In this document: one piece after another, positions 53,604 through 62,453 of the stretch
How the letters are laid out: each line of letters opens with the position of its first letter
How positions within the stretch are numbered: the first letter of the stretch is position 1
Source: Bradyrhizobium monzae
Lineage (GTDB): Bacteria; Pseudomonadota; Alphaproteobacteria; Rhizobiales; Xanthobacteraceae
Length of the DNA: 64,000 nucleotides
Assembly (NCBI RefSeq): GCF_021458635.1
Contig: NZ_JAIRDQ010000002.1
Span: 911,396 to 975,395 of the forward strand
Reading direction: 5' to 3'
Notes under the pieces: model-generated
The model's database searches: none
What the model saw: the letters and a program-made list of their open reading frames with translations, nothing else
What the model was told of the DNA's origin: nothing
Program-made: the position numbers and the translations under genes

Positions 53604-54848
53604 TTACTTCATCGGCCAGGTCGCTTCCGCGATCGCAGCCTGCGGCGGGAAGATGGTGACGAACTTGCCGCCGATATATTGCAGCAGCACCGGGTCGGCG
53701 TCGTTGTTCTGGCCCATCTCGTCGAACTTGACCCGCTTCCAGGGCATGATGGTCTGCTCGCCCGGGATATCGGTCGCAGCCAGCGCATCGCGAATTTTCT
53801 CGCCATCGGCCGACTTTGCGCGGTTGATGGCATCCGCAAGGATGATCAGGCCCATGAACTGGCGCGAGGTGAGGTCGTTCAAATCCTTGCCCGACTTCGC
53901 CTTGAACATGTCGTTGACCTTGCCGACCATCGGACGCTTCTGCGCGAGGTCGAGCGAGAAGGTGCCGCGCGAGATGACGCCTTCGAGCTTGTCGCCGACG
54001 GCGTCGTACAGCGCTTTCTCGGAGAAGCCGGCGTCCTGCGCCACGATCGCATTCGGCTTGTAGCCGAGTTCGGCCATGGTCTTGACCAGCAGAATGCCGT
54101 CGGTGGTGTAGCTCGAGGGCATCAGCACGTCGGCGTTGGCGGTCTTGAGCTGCTGCACCTCGGCCGAGAGCGAGGGCGAGTTGGCGCGGTACTTGATGTC
54201 GGAGACGATCTTGTAGCCGCGCTCACCGGCGATCTTGGCCTGGGCGTTGCCGGAGTCGGTGCCGAAGATGGTGTCTTCGTGGAACAGCGACAACGTCTCG
54301 ATCTTGGTGCCCTTCTTCTTCAAGGCATCGAAGAAGTCGAACATCGCGGCAGAGTACATTTCGTCGTGCGGCGCGGCCCGGAAGTAATATTTCAGGCCGC
54401 GGCGGTGCAGGCTCGGCGAGGAGTTGTCCGCGGAGACGAACGGGATCTGGTAGCGTTCGCAGATCTGGCTGACGGTGACGGCGACCGCGCTCTGATAGGT
54501 GCCGATGATGGCGGAGACCTTCTCCTGCGTGATCAGGCGCTCGGCCTCGGCGCGGCCCTTCTGCGGATCGGCCTGGTGGTCGGCGAACACGAGACGCACC
54601 TTGGCGCCGCCGAGGCCCGGCAGACCCTCGCCCTTCGCGAGCGGCAGATCGAAATCAGTGTCCTTGTTGATGACCTCGAGCGCGGTCTCATAGGCCTTCT
54701 GCGCGTCGACCCCCTGCTGGGCGCTGCCGCCCGAGAAGGGATAGATGACGCCGATCACGACTTCCGATGTCTGCGCCCGCGCGGCTAGCGGCACAAGCGC
54801 GGCGGTTGCAGTGGCTCCGAGCAGAACGTCGCGGCGAGTGATCGTCAT
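53604..54848 (-). CDS. ABC transporter substrate-binding protein, LivJ/LivK-type
   Basis: This 414-aa periplasmic binding protein has a Tat-like signal TRRDVLLGATATAALVPLAARA (4-25) with cleavage probably after ARA. The type I fold begins VVIGVIYPFSGGSAQQGVD and includes VSAIIGTYQSAVAVTVSQ and FVSADNSSPSLHRRGLKYYFR. Such proteins serve Liv systems that take up amino acids, amides, aromatic acids or urea. The ligand cannot be deduced; the downstream hydrolase and dehydrogenase genes suggest a nitrogen-bearing or hydroxy acid. Confidence 0.9.
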   Translation of the reverse strand: MTITRRDVLLGATATAALVPLAARAQTSEVVIGVIYPFSGGSAQQGVDAQKAYETALEVINKDTDFDLPLAKGEGLPGLGGAKVRLVFADHQADPQKGRAEAERLITQEKVSAIIGTYQSAVAVTVSQICERYQIPFVSADNSSPSLHRRGLKYYFRAAPHDEMYSAAMFDFFDALKKKGTKIETLSLFHEDTIFGTDSGNAQAKIAGERGYKIVSDIKYRANSPSLSAEVQQLKTANADVLMPSSYTTDGILLVKTMAELGYKPNAIVAQDAGFSEKALYDAVGDKLEGVISRGTFSLDLAQKRPMVGKVNDMFKAKSGKDLNDLTSRQFMGLIILADAINRAKSADGEKIRDALAATDIPGEQTIMPWKRVKFDEMGQNNDADPVLLQYIGGKFVTIFPPQAAIAEATWPMK

Positions 54849-54938
54849 CGGTGAATTCCCTGTTACTGAATTTTGCGCGTATCGAATGAAGCGATTGGTG
54901 GAGAGCGTAAAGCCTGAAGAAGCAGCAAATGCTGCCCA

Positions 54939-55754
54939 CTAAATCACGGCCATGTTCCTGTTCTTCAGATCTGTCACCAGCATCAGGCCGGGCGAATGCG
55001 TAATCGCGAACGGGACCTTGGCGGCATTGATGACCGATTGCGGCGTCACGCCGCAGGCCCAGAATACCGGGATCTCGTCATCGGCGACAGCTACGGGATC
55101 ACCATAGTCGGGCTTGGCGATGTCCTTGATGCCGATCAGATGCGGATGGCCGAGATGCACGGGCGCGCCGTGGACGGCGGGATAGCGCGAGGTGATCTGC
55201 ACCGCACGGATCGCATCCGCCGGCTTGAACGGGCGCATCGACACCACCATCGGCCCCGCGAACGGACCAGCCTCGCCGCAGGGGATGTTGGTGCGGTACA
55301 TCGGCACCCGCACGTTCTGCTCGATGTGCCGGATCGGCATGCCCTCGTCGAGCAGTGCCTCTTCGAATGAGAACGAGCAGCCGAGCACGAAGGTCACGAG
55401 GTCGTCGCGCCAGTGCTTGGTGACGTCGGTCGGCTCGTCCACGACTTCGCCGTCGCGCCAGACGCGGTAGCGCGGCACATCGGTCCGAATGTCGAGATCG
55501 GCGCCGAGCGCCGGGATGTGCGGGCTACCGACGTCGGACATGCCGATGATCGGGCACGGTTTCGGATTGAGCTGGCAGAAGCGGTGAAATGCCCCGGCAA
55601 ATTCCGCCGGGAGGATCGCCAGATTGCCCTGGACGAAGCCGGGTGCGACCCCCGCGGTGGAACCGACCTCACCGCCACGATAGGCGAGCCGCGCCTGGCG
55701 GCTCGGGAGAGTGTCGGGCGTTTCAGTTTGCTGCGCTGCCACCAAAACAGTCAT
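54939..55754 (-). CDS. DUF1445 (YcsI) family protein, putative hydro-lyase / D-glutamate cyclase-like
   Basis: The 271-aa product is best started at the ATG at 55754 (AGGCAGG upstream); the frame runs 16 codons more. Family blocks: [82 protein letters not shown] and [12 protein letters not shown] (the conserved final Cys). Bacterial members are called putative hydro-lyases without direct proof; the mammalian homologue cyclises D-glutamate to 5-oxo-D-proline. It is divergent from a LysR regulator and close to a transport operon, so a catabolic step on the imported compound is likely. Confidence 0.87.
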   Translation of the reverse strand: MTVLVAAQQTETPDTLPSRQARLAYRGGEVGSTAGVAPGFVQGNLAILPAEFAGAFHRFCQLNPKPCPIIGMSDVGSPHIPALGADLDIRTDVPRYRVWRDGEVVDEPTDVTKHWRDDLVTFVLGCSFSFEEALLDEGMPIRHIEQNVRVPMYRTNIPCGEAGPFAGPMVVSMRPFKPADAIRAVQITSRYPAVHGAPVHLGHPHLIGIKDIAKPDYGDPVAVADDEIPVFWACGVTPQSVINAAKVPFAITHSPGLMLVTDLKNRNMAVI

Positions 55755-55834
55755 GTGATCGACCTGCCTATGAACTCGACAAGCGTAGCCAACATCAAGC
55801 ATACTATAAAGTCTAATCGTCCTTTCTAATCGAT

Positions 55835-55857
55835 ATCGATAAATCTATTTTATCGAT
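55835..55857. promoter_or_regulatory. 23-bp palindrome, likely LysR operator
   Basis: ATCGATAAA-N5-TTTATCGAT is a perfect 9+5+9 dyad that also satisfies the T-N11-A shape of LysR sites. It ends 16 bases before the LysR start codon, and an overlapping ATCGATATCGAT (55829-55840) adds a further dyad. This AT-rich patch stands out in the GC-rich surroundings, and it lies between the LysR gene and the divergent DUF1445 gene. Confidence 0.75.
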
Positions 55858-55873
55858 CAGGAAAATCCTTCCA

Positions 55874-56791
55874 ATGCTGGACTTCAGATCGATCGAAACC
55901 TTCCTCTGGGTTGTGAAGCTCGGCAGCTTCCGTGGCGCCGCAGCACGGCTCAATACGACCCAGCCGGCGATCTCCCAGCGCATCGCCCAGCTCGAGCGCG
56001 AGATGGGCGTCAAGCTTCTGAACCGCGATCATCGCGTGGCGTCGCCCACCCCGAGCGGCCGCCAGATGATGGTTTATGCGGAAAAGCTGATCGGCCTCCG
56101 CGCCCAGATGATGGCCGAGATCGGCGACCGCTCGGCGATGCGCGGCGTGATGCGGCTCGGCGTTGCCGAGACCATCGTGCACACCTGGCTGCCGCGGCTG
56201 GTGAAGGGCATGAACGAGGTCTATCCGAACCTGTCGCTGGAGATCGAGGTCGACATCACGCCGAACCTCACCGCGCGCCTGCTGGCGCAGGAGATCGAGC
56301 TGGCCTTCGTGGTCGGACCGCTGTCGGCCTCGGGCGTGCACAACCGCGTGCTCGCCGATTATCCGATCGGCTTTCTCGCAAGCCCGTCGCTCGGGCTCGG
56401 CAACGGCCCGGTGACGCCCGCCGATCTCGCGCGGTTTCCGATCATCACTTTTCCGCGCAAGACCAGGCCCTACGAGGTCGTGCGAGAGGTGTTTGACCGG
56501 CCGGACTTGCCGCCGATCCGTCTCCACGCCTCGGCCTCGCTCGCCACCGTGATCCACATGGCGGTGGAAGGGCTCGGCATCGCCGTGATCCCTGACGCTA
56601 TCGTCGAGAACGAGCTCGCCGATGGCCGGCTGCAATTGCTCGACACTGATCTGGAGATTGCGCCACTGACGTTCACGGCAAGCTGGCTCGCCTCGCCCGA
56701 CGTCGTCGCGGTGGAGCGCGTCGCCGAGCTGGCATGTCAGATTGCGCAGAGCAGCCTCGCGGTTGACGCGCCCGCGCTGGCGGGTCATTGA
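55874..56791 (+). CDS. LysR-family transcriptional regulator
   Basis: This 305-aa regulator has its N-terminal helix-turn-helix in FLWVVKLGSFRGAAARLNTTQPAISQRIAQLEREMGVKLLNRD (10-52), followed by a linker helix and a two-lobe effector domain from about 92 (GVMRLGVAETIVHTWLPRLV). It probably senses the substrate or an intermediate and controls the divergent DUF1445 gene and the downstream genes. It is followed 32 bases later by a hydrolase gene on the same strand. Confidence 0.92.
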   Translation: MLDFRSIETFLWVVKLGSFRGAAARLNTTQPAISQRIAQLEREMGVKLLNRDHRVASPTPSGRQMMVYAEKLIGLRAQMMAEIGDRSAMRGVMRLGVAETIVHTWLPRLVKGMNEVYPNLSLEIEVDITPNLTARLLAQEIELAFVVGPLSASGVHNRVLADYPIGFLASPSLGLGNGPVTPADLARFPIITFPRKTRPYEVVREVFDRPDLPPIRLHASASLATVIHMAVEGLGIAVIPDAIVENELADGRLQLLDTDLEIAPLTFTASWLASPDVVAVERVAELACQIAQSSLAVDAPALAGH

Positions 56792-56823
56792 AAAAGGCGC
56801 CGGATAATCGAGAGACCGACCGC

Positions 56824-58074
56824 ATGAGCCGAGCCGCCACCAATCTACAAATCGATTCCGCCCGCCTCTGGGGCTCCATCCACGAGACCGCGCAATTCGG
56901 CGCGACGGCCAAGGGCGGTGTGCGGCGGCTGACGCTGAGTGGCGAAGACAAGCAGGTTCGTGACTGGTTCCGGAAGGCCTGTGAGGAAGCCGGCCTCGAC
57001 GTGCATGTCGATGCGCTCGGCTCGCAGTTCGGCCTGCGCAAGGGCCGCGACATGTCGAAGCTGCCCGTCGGCATCGGCTCGCATCTCGATACCCAGCCGA
57101 CCGGCGGTAAGTATGACGGCATTCTCGGCACGCTCGGCGCGCTGGAAGTGATCCGCACGCTGAACGATGCCGGCATCGAGACTGAGGCGCCGATCTGCAT
57201 CGTCAACTGGACCAATGAGGAAGGCTCGCGCTTCGCACCGGCGATGATGGCGTCCGCAGCCTACGTCGGCGATTTCACCACGGACGACATTCTCTCGCGC
57301 AAGGATATCGAGGGCACGACCGTCGGCCAGGCGCTCGACAGCATCGGCTATCGTGGCGACAAGCCGGTCGGCTTCCAGAAGCTCGGCTGCTTCGTCGAGC
57401 TGCACATCGAGCAGGGCCCGATCCTGGAGGCTGAGGGCAAGACCATCGGCGTGGTCGATTCCGGCCAGGGCGTGCTGTGGTACGACGGCAAGATTTCCGG
57501 CTTCGAGAGCCACGCGGGATCGACGCCGATGCCGTTGCGGCGCGATGCGCTGGCAACGCTGTCCGAAATCGTGCTGGCGATGGAGGCCATCGCGAAAAAG
57601 CACGGGCCGAATGCGGTCGGCACCATCGGCGAGGCCGTGATCGCAAATCCCTCGCGCAACGTCATTCCCGGCGAGATCGCCTTCACCATGGATTGCCGCA
57701 GCGCTGACGGCGCCATCATGGATGCGCTCGATCGTGATTTGCGCGCTGCCATTGCCGAGATCTCGGCGCGCCGCAAGGTTGACGTGAAGATTGACCTTGT
57801 CTGGCGCAAGCCGCCGACGCATTTCGATCCCAAGCTGATTTCCGCAGTCGAAAATGCAGCCAAGACGCTCGGCTATTCCTCCCGCCGCATCACCTCCGGC
57901 GCTGGCCACGATGCCTGCAACCTCAATACGGTGATGCCGGCGGCGATGGTGTTCGTGCCCTGCAAGGACGGCATCAGCCACAACGAGCTGGAAGACGCCA
58001 CGCAGCCCGACTGCGCCGCGGGCACCAACGTGCTGATGCACACCGTGCTGGCGATCGCTGGCGTCGCATCCTGA
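56824..58074 (+). CDS. M20-family Zn-dependent N-carbamoylase (beta-ureidopropionase/allantoate-amidohydrolase type)
   Basis: This 416-aa enzyme starts at the ATG at 56824 (GAGAGACCGACC before it); an earlier in-frame TTG at 56788 overlaps the LysR gene. The dinuclear metal site is His87, Asp89-containing GSHLDTQP, Asp98 (GGKYDG), Glu132/Glu133 (WTNEEGSRF), His194 (FVELHIEQGP) and a late His in GISHNELED. The dimerisation lid occurs between about 210 and 330. Members split carbamoyl or amidino groups from N-carbamoyl-amino acids, ureidopropionate, allantoate or ureidoglycolate. With two hydroxyacid dehydrogenases behind it, a ureido- or carbamoyl-hydroxyacid is worth considering. Confidence 0.88.
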   Translation: MSRAATNLQIDSARLWGSIHETAQFGATAKGGVRRLTLSGEDKQVRDWFRKACEEAGLDVHVDALGSQFGLRKGRDMSKLPVGIGSHLDTQPTGGKYDGILGTLGALEVIRTLNDAGIETEAPICIVNWTNEEGSRFAPAMMASAAYVGDFTTDDILSRKDIEGTTVGQALDSIGYRGDKPVGFQKLGCFVELHIEQGPILEAEGKTIGVVDSGQGVLWYDGKISGFESHAGSTPMPLRRDALATLSEIVLAMEAIAKKHGPNAVGTIGEAVIANPSRNVIPGEIAFTMDCRSADGAIMDALDRDLRAAIAEISARRKVDVKIDLVWRKPPTHFDPKLISAVENAAKTLGYSSRRITSGAGHDACNLNTVMPAAMVFVPCKDGISHNELEDATQPDCAAGTNVLMHTVLAIAGVAS

Positions 58075-58086
58075 TCGGAGACAGAC

Positions 58087-58998
58087 ATGCGCGGAGTTTT
58101 CGTCGACGCCAACGAAGCACTCGCCGTGATCATGGAGCGGCTGGAGAAGCCCGGTGATCCCAAGGTGCGGATTCACCGAGATCCCGATATCAAGCCCGAG
58201 CAATATCCCGAAATTCTCGACGGCGCCGAGATCGCGATCGTGGACCACACCGCGCTGCCGACCGAGGTCGCGAAGAAGTGCGCGGCCCTCAAGCACGTCG
58301 TGTTCCTCGGCACCGGCGCGCGCAGCTACATGAATCCGGAGGAGCTCGCCGAACTCGGCATCTCCGTGCATCTGATCAAGGGCTATGGCGACACAGCCGT
58401 GGCGGAGTCCGCGATCGCGCTGATGTGGTCCTCCGCGCGCGTCATCGCGATGATGGACCGCGAAATGCGCGCCGGCAACTGGCTGCGCGAGGATGGCATG
58501 CAGCTCACCGGCAAGACGCTCGGCCTGATCGGCTTCGGCGGCATCGCCGCGGAAGTCGCGCGCATTGCCTCCGGCAGCGGCATGAAGGTGATTGCCTGGA
58601 ACCGCTCGCCGAAGACTCATCCGGGCGTCGAGTTCACCGATCTCGACACGCTGCTGGCACGGAGCGACGTGGTGTCGCTGCACCTGCTGCTCAACGACGA
58701 GACGCGCGGCATGATCACGCGCGAGACAATCGCCAAGATGAAGCCGGGCGTCGTCTTCATCAACACCGCGCGCGGCGCGATCGTCGACGAGCAGGCAATG
58801 ATCGACGCACTGAAGTCGGGCCACATCCGCCACGCCGGCCTCGATGTCTTCAACATCGAACCACTGCCGGCCAACCATCCGCTGACCAAGATACCGAACG
58901 TGACGCTGTCGGCGCATTCTGCCTTCCGCACGCCGGAGGCCAGCGAGAACCTGATTGAAGCGGCATGGGTCCATTGCCGCCGGATCGTGAAAGGATAA
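58087..58998 (+). CDS. D-2-hydroxyacid dehydrogenase (PGDH-like)
   Basis: This 303-aa NAD-dependent enzyme has a Rossmann block TLGLIGFGGIAAEVARIA (about 144-161), the catalytic Arg in INTARGAIVDEQAM, Glu in DVFNIEPLP and a final His in LSAHSAFRTP. The N-terminal substrate domain is short and lacks the usual first GRSG block. The C-terminal regulatory domain of SerA is absent, so a catabolic role is likelier than serine synthesis. It lies between a carbamoylase-type gene (12 bases after) and the Ldh2-type gene (11 bases before). Confidence 0.87.
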   Translation: MRGVFVDANEALAVIMERLEKPGDPKVRIHRDPDIKPEQYPEILDGAEIAIVDHTALPTEVAKKCAALKHVVFLGTGARSYMNPEELAELGISVHLIKGYGDTAVAESAIALMWSSARVIAMMDREMRAGNWLREDGMQLTGKTLGLIGFGGIAAEVARIASGSGMKVIAWNRSPKTHPGVEFTDLDTLLARSDVVSLHLLLNDETRGMITRETIAKMKPGVVFINTARGAIVDEQAMIDALKSGHIRHAGLDVFNIEPLPANHPLTKIPNVTLSAHSAFRTPEASENLIEAAWVHCRRIVKG

Positions 58999-59009
58999 GA
59001 GCAACAACA

Positions 59010-60083
59010 ATGGCCGACTATCGTACCATCAAGGCAGAGCCGCTCACCAACGTCATCCGCGCCATCGTCAAGGCGGGCGGGTCTACGGACCGCGAAGCCG
59101 AGCTCGTGTCCACCAATCTCGTCGAGGCCAACCTGAAGGGACACGATTCGCACGGCGTCGGCATGATCCCGCGCTATGTCCAGAGTGTCACCAACGGCGG
59201 CCTCGCGTTGAACCAGCATGTCAAGATCGTGCTCGACACCGGCCCGCTCCTCACCCTCGACGGCCTCACCGGCTACGGCCAGGTGATCGGCCATGAAGCG
59301 ATGGAGCTGGCGGCAGAACGCGCCAAGAGCAACGGCGTCTGCCTCGTCGGCCTTTCCAACGCCCACCACATCGGCCGCATCGGCCACTGGGCCGAGCAGT
59401 GCATCGAGCACGGGCTGGTGTCGATCCACTTCGTCAACGTGATCTCGCGCCCGATCGTGGCGCCCTGGGGCGGCAGCGACGCGCGCCACGGCACCAACCC
59501 GTTTTGCGTCGGCATCCCGCGCAGGGGCAAAGAGCCGATCGTGCTCGACTTCGCCACCAGCAGGATCGCACAGGGCAAGACCCGCGTCGCGCACAACAAG
59601 GGCGTCGAACTCGAGCCCGGCACCATTATCGACAATGAAGGTAAGCCAACCGTCAATCCGCGCTACACCGTGATCCCGCCACACGGCGCCATCCTGCCTT
59701 TCGGCGAGCACAAGGGTTCGGGGCTCGCGCTGGTGTGCGAAATCCTCGGCGGCGCGCTCTCCGGCGGGCAAGTGGTCAAGGGCCCGTCCGACGGCAAGTA
59801 CAACGTCCTCAACGGCATGCTCTCGATCATCATCGATCCGGGCAAGCTGGGCACCGGTGAAAACCTCGCGCGCGAAGTCGAGAGCTTCGTCGCCTGGCAC
59901 ACCGGCTCACCGCCCGGCCCCGGCGTCGACAAGGTCAGGATCGCCGGCGAGCCCGAGCGTGAGACCAAGAAGAAGCGGCTCGCCGAAGGCATTCAGGTCG
60001 ATCCGACCACCTGGCAGGAAATTCTGGAAGCCGGGACGAAGTTCGGGCTGGATCAGGCGGCGATCGAGAAGATCGCGGGGTGA
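59010..60083 (+). CDS. malate/L-lactate dehydrogenase family (Ldh2/AllD type) oxidoreductase
   Basis: This 357-aa NAD(P)-dependent enzyme of the non-Rossmann Ldh2 family starts at the ATG at 59010 (GGATAAGAG upstream). Blocks: GHDSHGVGMIPRYV, LVGLSNAHHIGRIGHWAEQC (catalytic His), NPFCVGIPRRGKEPIVLDFATS, PFGEHKGSGLALVCEILGGALSGG. The family includes ureidoglycolate, sulfolactate, malate and 2,3-diketogulonate dehydrogenases. With the D-2-hydroxyacid dehydrogenase upstream, both enantiomers of a hydroxyacid could be oxidised to the same keto acid. Confidence 0.88.
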   Translation: MADYRTIKAEPLTNVIRAIVKAGGSTDREAELVSTNLVEANLKGHDSHGVGMIPRYVQSVTNGGLALNQHVKIVLDTGPLLTLDGLTGYGQVIGHEAMELAAERAKSNGVCLVGLSNAHHIGRIGHWAEQCIEHGLVSIHFVNVISRPIVAPWGGSDARHGTNPFCVGIPRRGKEPIVLDFATSRIAQGKTRVAHNKGVELEPGTIIDNEGKPTVNPRYTVIPPHGAILPFGEHKGSGLALVCEILGGALSGGQVVKGPSDGKYNVLNGMLSIIIDPGKLGTGENLAREVESFVAWHTGSPPGPGVDKVRIAGEPERETKKKRLAEGIQVDPTTWQEILEAGTKFGLDQAAIEKIAG

Positions 60084-60102
60084 ACGAGGCAGAGCGCGCT
60101 GC

Positions 60103-60317
60103 TCTTCCCTTCTCCCCTTGCGGGAGAAGGTGGCGCAGGCGGCCTTCGGCCGCCGTTCTCAGGAACGCCGAAGCGAAGCTTCGGCTATGGCGCCGGATAA
60201 GGGGTTCTATCCGGGAAAAGAATTCAACCGAGAGGCTCATCTCCGCGGAGAGAACCCCTCACCCGTCTTCGATGCTTCGCATCGAAGCCACCCTCTCCCA
60301 CAAGGGGAGAGGGAAAG
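60103..60317. repeat. interspersed repeat, CTTCTCCCCTTGCGGGAGAAG family
   Basis: CCTTCTCCCCTTGCGGGAGAAGG begins it and CCCTCTCCCACAAGGGGAGAGGG ends it, each a local hairpin; the middle holds GGCGGCCTTCGGCCGCC and CCGAAGCGAAGCTTCGG, and the motif GAACCCCTCACCCGTCTTC. The partial repeat at the end of the window (63900 on) shows the same CCCTCTCCCC and GACGGGTGAGGGG motifs. Lies between convergent genes. Confidence 0.85.
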
Positions 60318-60324
60318 CAGAGCC

Positions 60325-61398
60325 TTAATCAACCATGTCCGCGACAGCCGTGCCGCAGGCGGTGGTGTCGGCATTGCCGCCGAGATCCTTGGTGCGCAGC
60401 GTGCGCTCGGCCAGCGTGCGCTCGATCGCGTCGACGATCGACTTGCCGGCGACCTTCTCGCCGAGATGCTCGAGCATCATCGCGCCTGACCAGATCGCGC
60501 CGATCGGGTTCGCAATGCCCTGCCCTGCGATGTCGGGCGCCGAGCCGTGCACCGGCTCGAACACCGAGGGGAAATCGCCTTCGGGATTGATGTTGCCGGA
60601 CGGCGCGATGCCGATGGTGCCGGTGCAGGCCGGACCGAGGTCGGAGAGGATGTCACCGAACAGGTTGGAGCCGACGACGACGTCGAACCAGTCCGGATGC
60701 AGCACGAAGTTCGCGGTCAGAATGTCGATGTGGTACTTGTCCCACTTCACGCCGGGAAACTTCTTCGCCATCGCCTCCACGCGCTCGTCCCAATAAGGCA
60801 TGGTGATGGAGATGCCGTTGGACTTGGTCGCCGAGGTCAGGTGCTTCTTCGGTCGCGATTGCGCGAGCTCGAAGGCGAACTTCAGGATGCGGTCGACGCC
60901 GGTGCGGGTCATCACCGTCTGCTGGGTGACGAACTCGCGGTCGGTGTCCGGGAACATGCGGCCGCCGACGGAGGAATATTCGCCTTCGGTGTTCTCGCGC
61001 ACGACCCAGAAATCGATGTCACCGGGCTTGCGGCCAGCCAGCGGCGACGGCACGCCGGGCATCAGCCGCACCGGGCGCAGATTCACATATTGGTCGAACT
61101 CGCGACGGAATTTGATCAGCGAGCCCCACAGCGAGACGTGATCCGGAATCTTGGCCGGCCAGCCGACCGCGCCGAAATAGATCGCGTCGTGCTTGCCGAT
61201 CTTCTCTTTCCAGTCGTCCGGCATCATCTGGCCGTGCTTCTCGTAGTAGTCCCAGGACGAGAAGTCGAAATGATCAAAATGCAGGGAGACCCCGTGCTTC
61301 TTCGCTGCTGCCTCCAAAACGCGCAGGCCCTCGGGCATCACTTCCTTGCCGATGCCGTCGCCGGGGATGACTGCGATCCGATATTGTTTTTTGCTCAT
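60325..61398 (-). CDS. tartrate dehydrogenase-like beta-decarboxylating dehydrogenase
   Basis: This 357-aa isocitrate/isopropylmalate dehydrogenase-fold enzyme starts at the ATG at 61398 (AAGGACG upstream). PGDGIGKEVMPEGLRVL (10-26), NLRPVRLMPGVPSPL, WVVRENTEGEYSSVGGR, the catalytic Lys in LTSATKSNGISITMPYW, and SNLFGDILSDLGPACTGTIGIAPSGNI with VFEPVHGSAPDIAGQG are present. The combination and length match tartrate dehydrogenases/D-malate dehydrogenase (EC 1.1.1.93/83). It therefore adds a further C4 hydroxyacid activity to this region. It is divergent from an SDR gene. Confidence 0.88.
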   Translation of the reverse strand: MSKKQYRIAVIPGDGIGKEVMPEGLRVLEAAAKKHGVSLHFDHFDFSSWDYYEKHGQMMPDDWKEKIGKHDAIYFGAVGWPAKIPDHVSLWGSLIKFRREFDQYVNLRPVRLMPGVPSPLAGRKPGDIDFWVVRENTEGEYSSVGGRMFPDTDREFVTQQTVMTRTGVDRILKFAFELAQSRPKKHLTSATKSNGISITMPYWDERVEAMAKKFPGVKWDKYHIDILTANFVLHPDWFDVVVGSNLFGDILSDLGPACTGTIGIAPSGNINPEGDFPSVFEPVHGSAPDIAGQGIANPIGAIWSGAMMLEHLGEKVAGKSIVDAIERTLAERTLRTKDLGGNADTTACGTAVADMVD

Positions 61399-61555
61399 CG
61401 AGAACGTCCTTGGTTGGTCCGGCAGCCGCCGTCTTTTTGACCGCACTGCAATGGACTAAAGTCAGCGGCGGCGCAACGCTGCACTGCAATGTTGACCATG
61501 GCGCGACGTACCGCCTACTGATTTCATCCTTGTTCCTCTCCTGCGAGTACCTCTC

Positions 61556-62332
61556 ATGGATCTGCATCTGCGTGGCAAGCGCGTCCTGATCACAGGCGCG
61601 TCCAAGGGCATTGGCGCTGCTGCCGCCGAAGCGTTTGCAGAGGAAGGCGCTCATCTCCTGCTTGCTGCCCGTAACGGCGAACAGCTCAAGGCGCTGGCCG
61701 ATCGGTTGCGATCCGCACACCAGATCGACGCCGCGACCAGCATCGTCGATTTGCGCAGCGCAGAGGATCTGGCGCGGCTCGCCAAGGAGGCCGCCGATAT
61801 CGACGTGCTCGTCAACAATGCCGGCGACATTCCCGGCGGCTCCATCGACAAGATCGACGAGCCGACCTGGCGCCACGCCTGGGAATTGAAAGTGTTCGGC
61901 TACATCAACCTGACGCGGCAGATCTACGCGCAGATGAAGGCCAAGGGCGGCGGCGTGATCGTCAACGACATCGGTGCGGCCGGCGAGAAGTTCGACGCCA
62001 ATTACATCTGCGGCAGTACCGGCAATGCCGCGCTGATGGCCTTCACCCGCGCACTCGGGGGAAAAAGCCTCGCCGACAACATCCGCGTTGTCGGCATCAA
62101 CCCCGGCCCGGTCGGCACCGACCGTCACGTCACGCTACTGAAGACGCGGGCGCAACACCAGTTCGGCGACGAGAACCGTTACAAGGAATTCCAGAAAGGC
62201 CTGCCGCTCGGCCGCCCCGCGCACGCGCGCGAGATCGGCGACCTCATGGCATTCCTCGCGTCGGATCGCGCCGGCTATACGTCCGGCGTGATCTATACGG
62301 TGGATGGCGGCATCAGCGCGGGATGGGGTTAG
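61556..62332 (+). CDS. SDR with non-canonical active site
   Basis: This 258-aa SDR has a normal cofactor site TGASKGIG (13-20) and NNAG (87-90). The catalytic block, however, reads NDIGAAGEKFDANYICGSTGNAALMAF: Tyr150 is present, but Ser154 replaces the Lys of YxxxK and Asn137 stands where the catalytic Ser is expected. I recall this NYIxGSxGNAALMAF pattern from a conserved SDR subgroup in related bacteria, so it is probably not a mutated ordinary enzyme. It may use other residues or have lost redox chemistry. Preceded by GCGAGTACCTCTC and divergent from the tartrate-dehydrogenase gene. Confidence 0.82.
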   Translation: MDLHLRGKRVLITGASKGIGAAAAEAFAEEGAHLLLAARNGEQLKALADRLRSAHQIDAATSIVDLRSAEDLARLAKEAADIDVLVNNAGDIPGGSIDKIDEPTWRHAWELKVFGYINLTRQIYAQMKAKGGGVIVNDIGAAGEKFDANYICGSTGNAALMAFTRALGGKSLADNIRVVGINPGPVGTDRHVTLLKTRAQHQFGDENRYKEFQKGLPLGRPAHAREIGDLMAFLASDRAGYTSGVIYTVDGGISAGWG

Positions 62333-62344
62333 CTCTGTCCTTCT

Positions 62345-62422
62345 CGTTGCGAGCGAAGCGAAGCAATCCATAAATGCCCGCGCGGTGACAGACTGGATTG
62401 CTTCGGTTCGCTCGCAATGACG
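62345..62422. repeat. interspersed palindromic repeat, CATTGCGAG family
   Basis: CGTTGCGAGCGAAGCGAAGC pairs with GCTTCGGTTCGCTCGCAATGACGG, and inner AATCCAT pairs loosely with CTGGATT. It lies between the SDR and amidase genes, both on the plus strand. Confidence 0.85.
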
Positions 62423-62453
62423 GAACCAAGTACAAGCACAGGGGTAGAAAAAA

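Noticed and set aside
56845..59010. 721-residue minus-strand frame
   Set aside because: It is opposite the carbamoylase and D-2-hydroxyacid dehydrogenase genes, both of which have complete motifs and ribosome sites.
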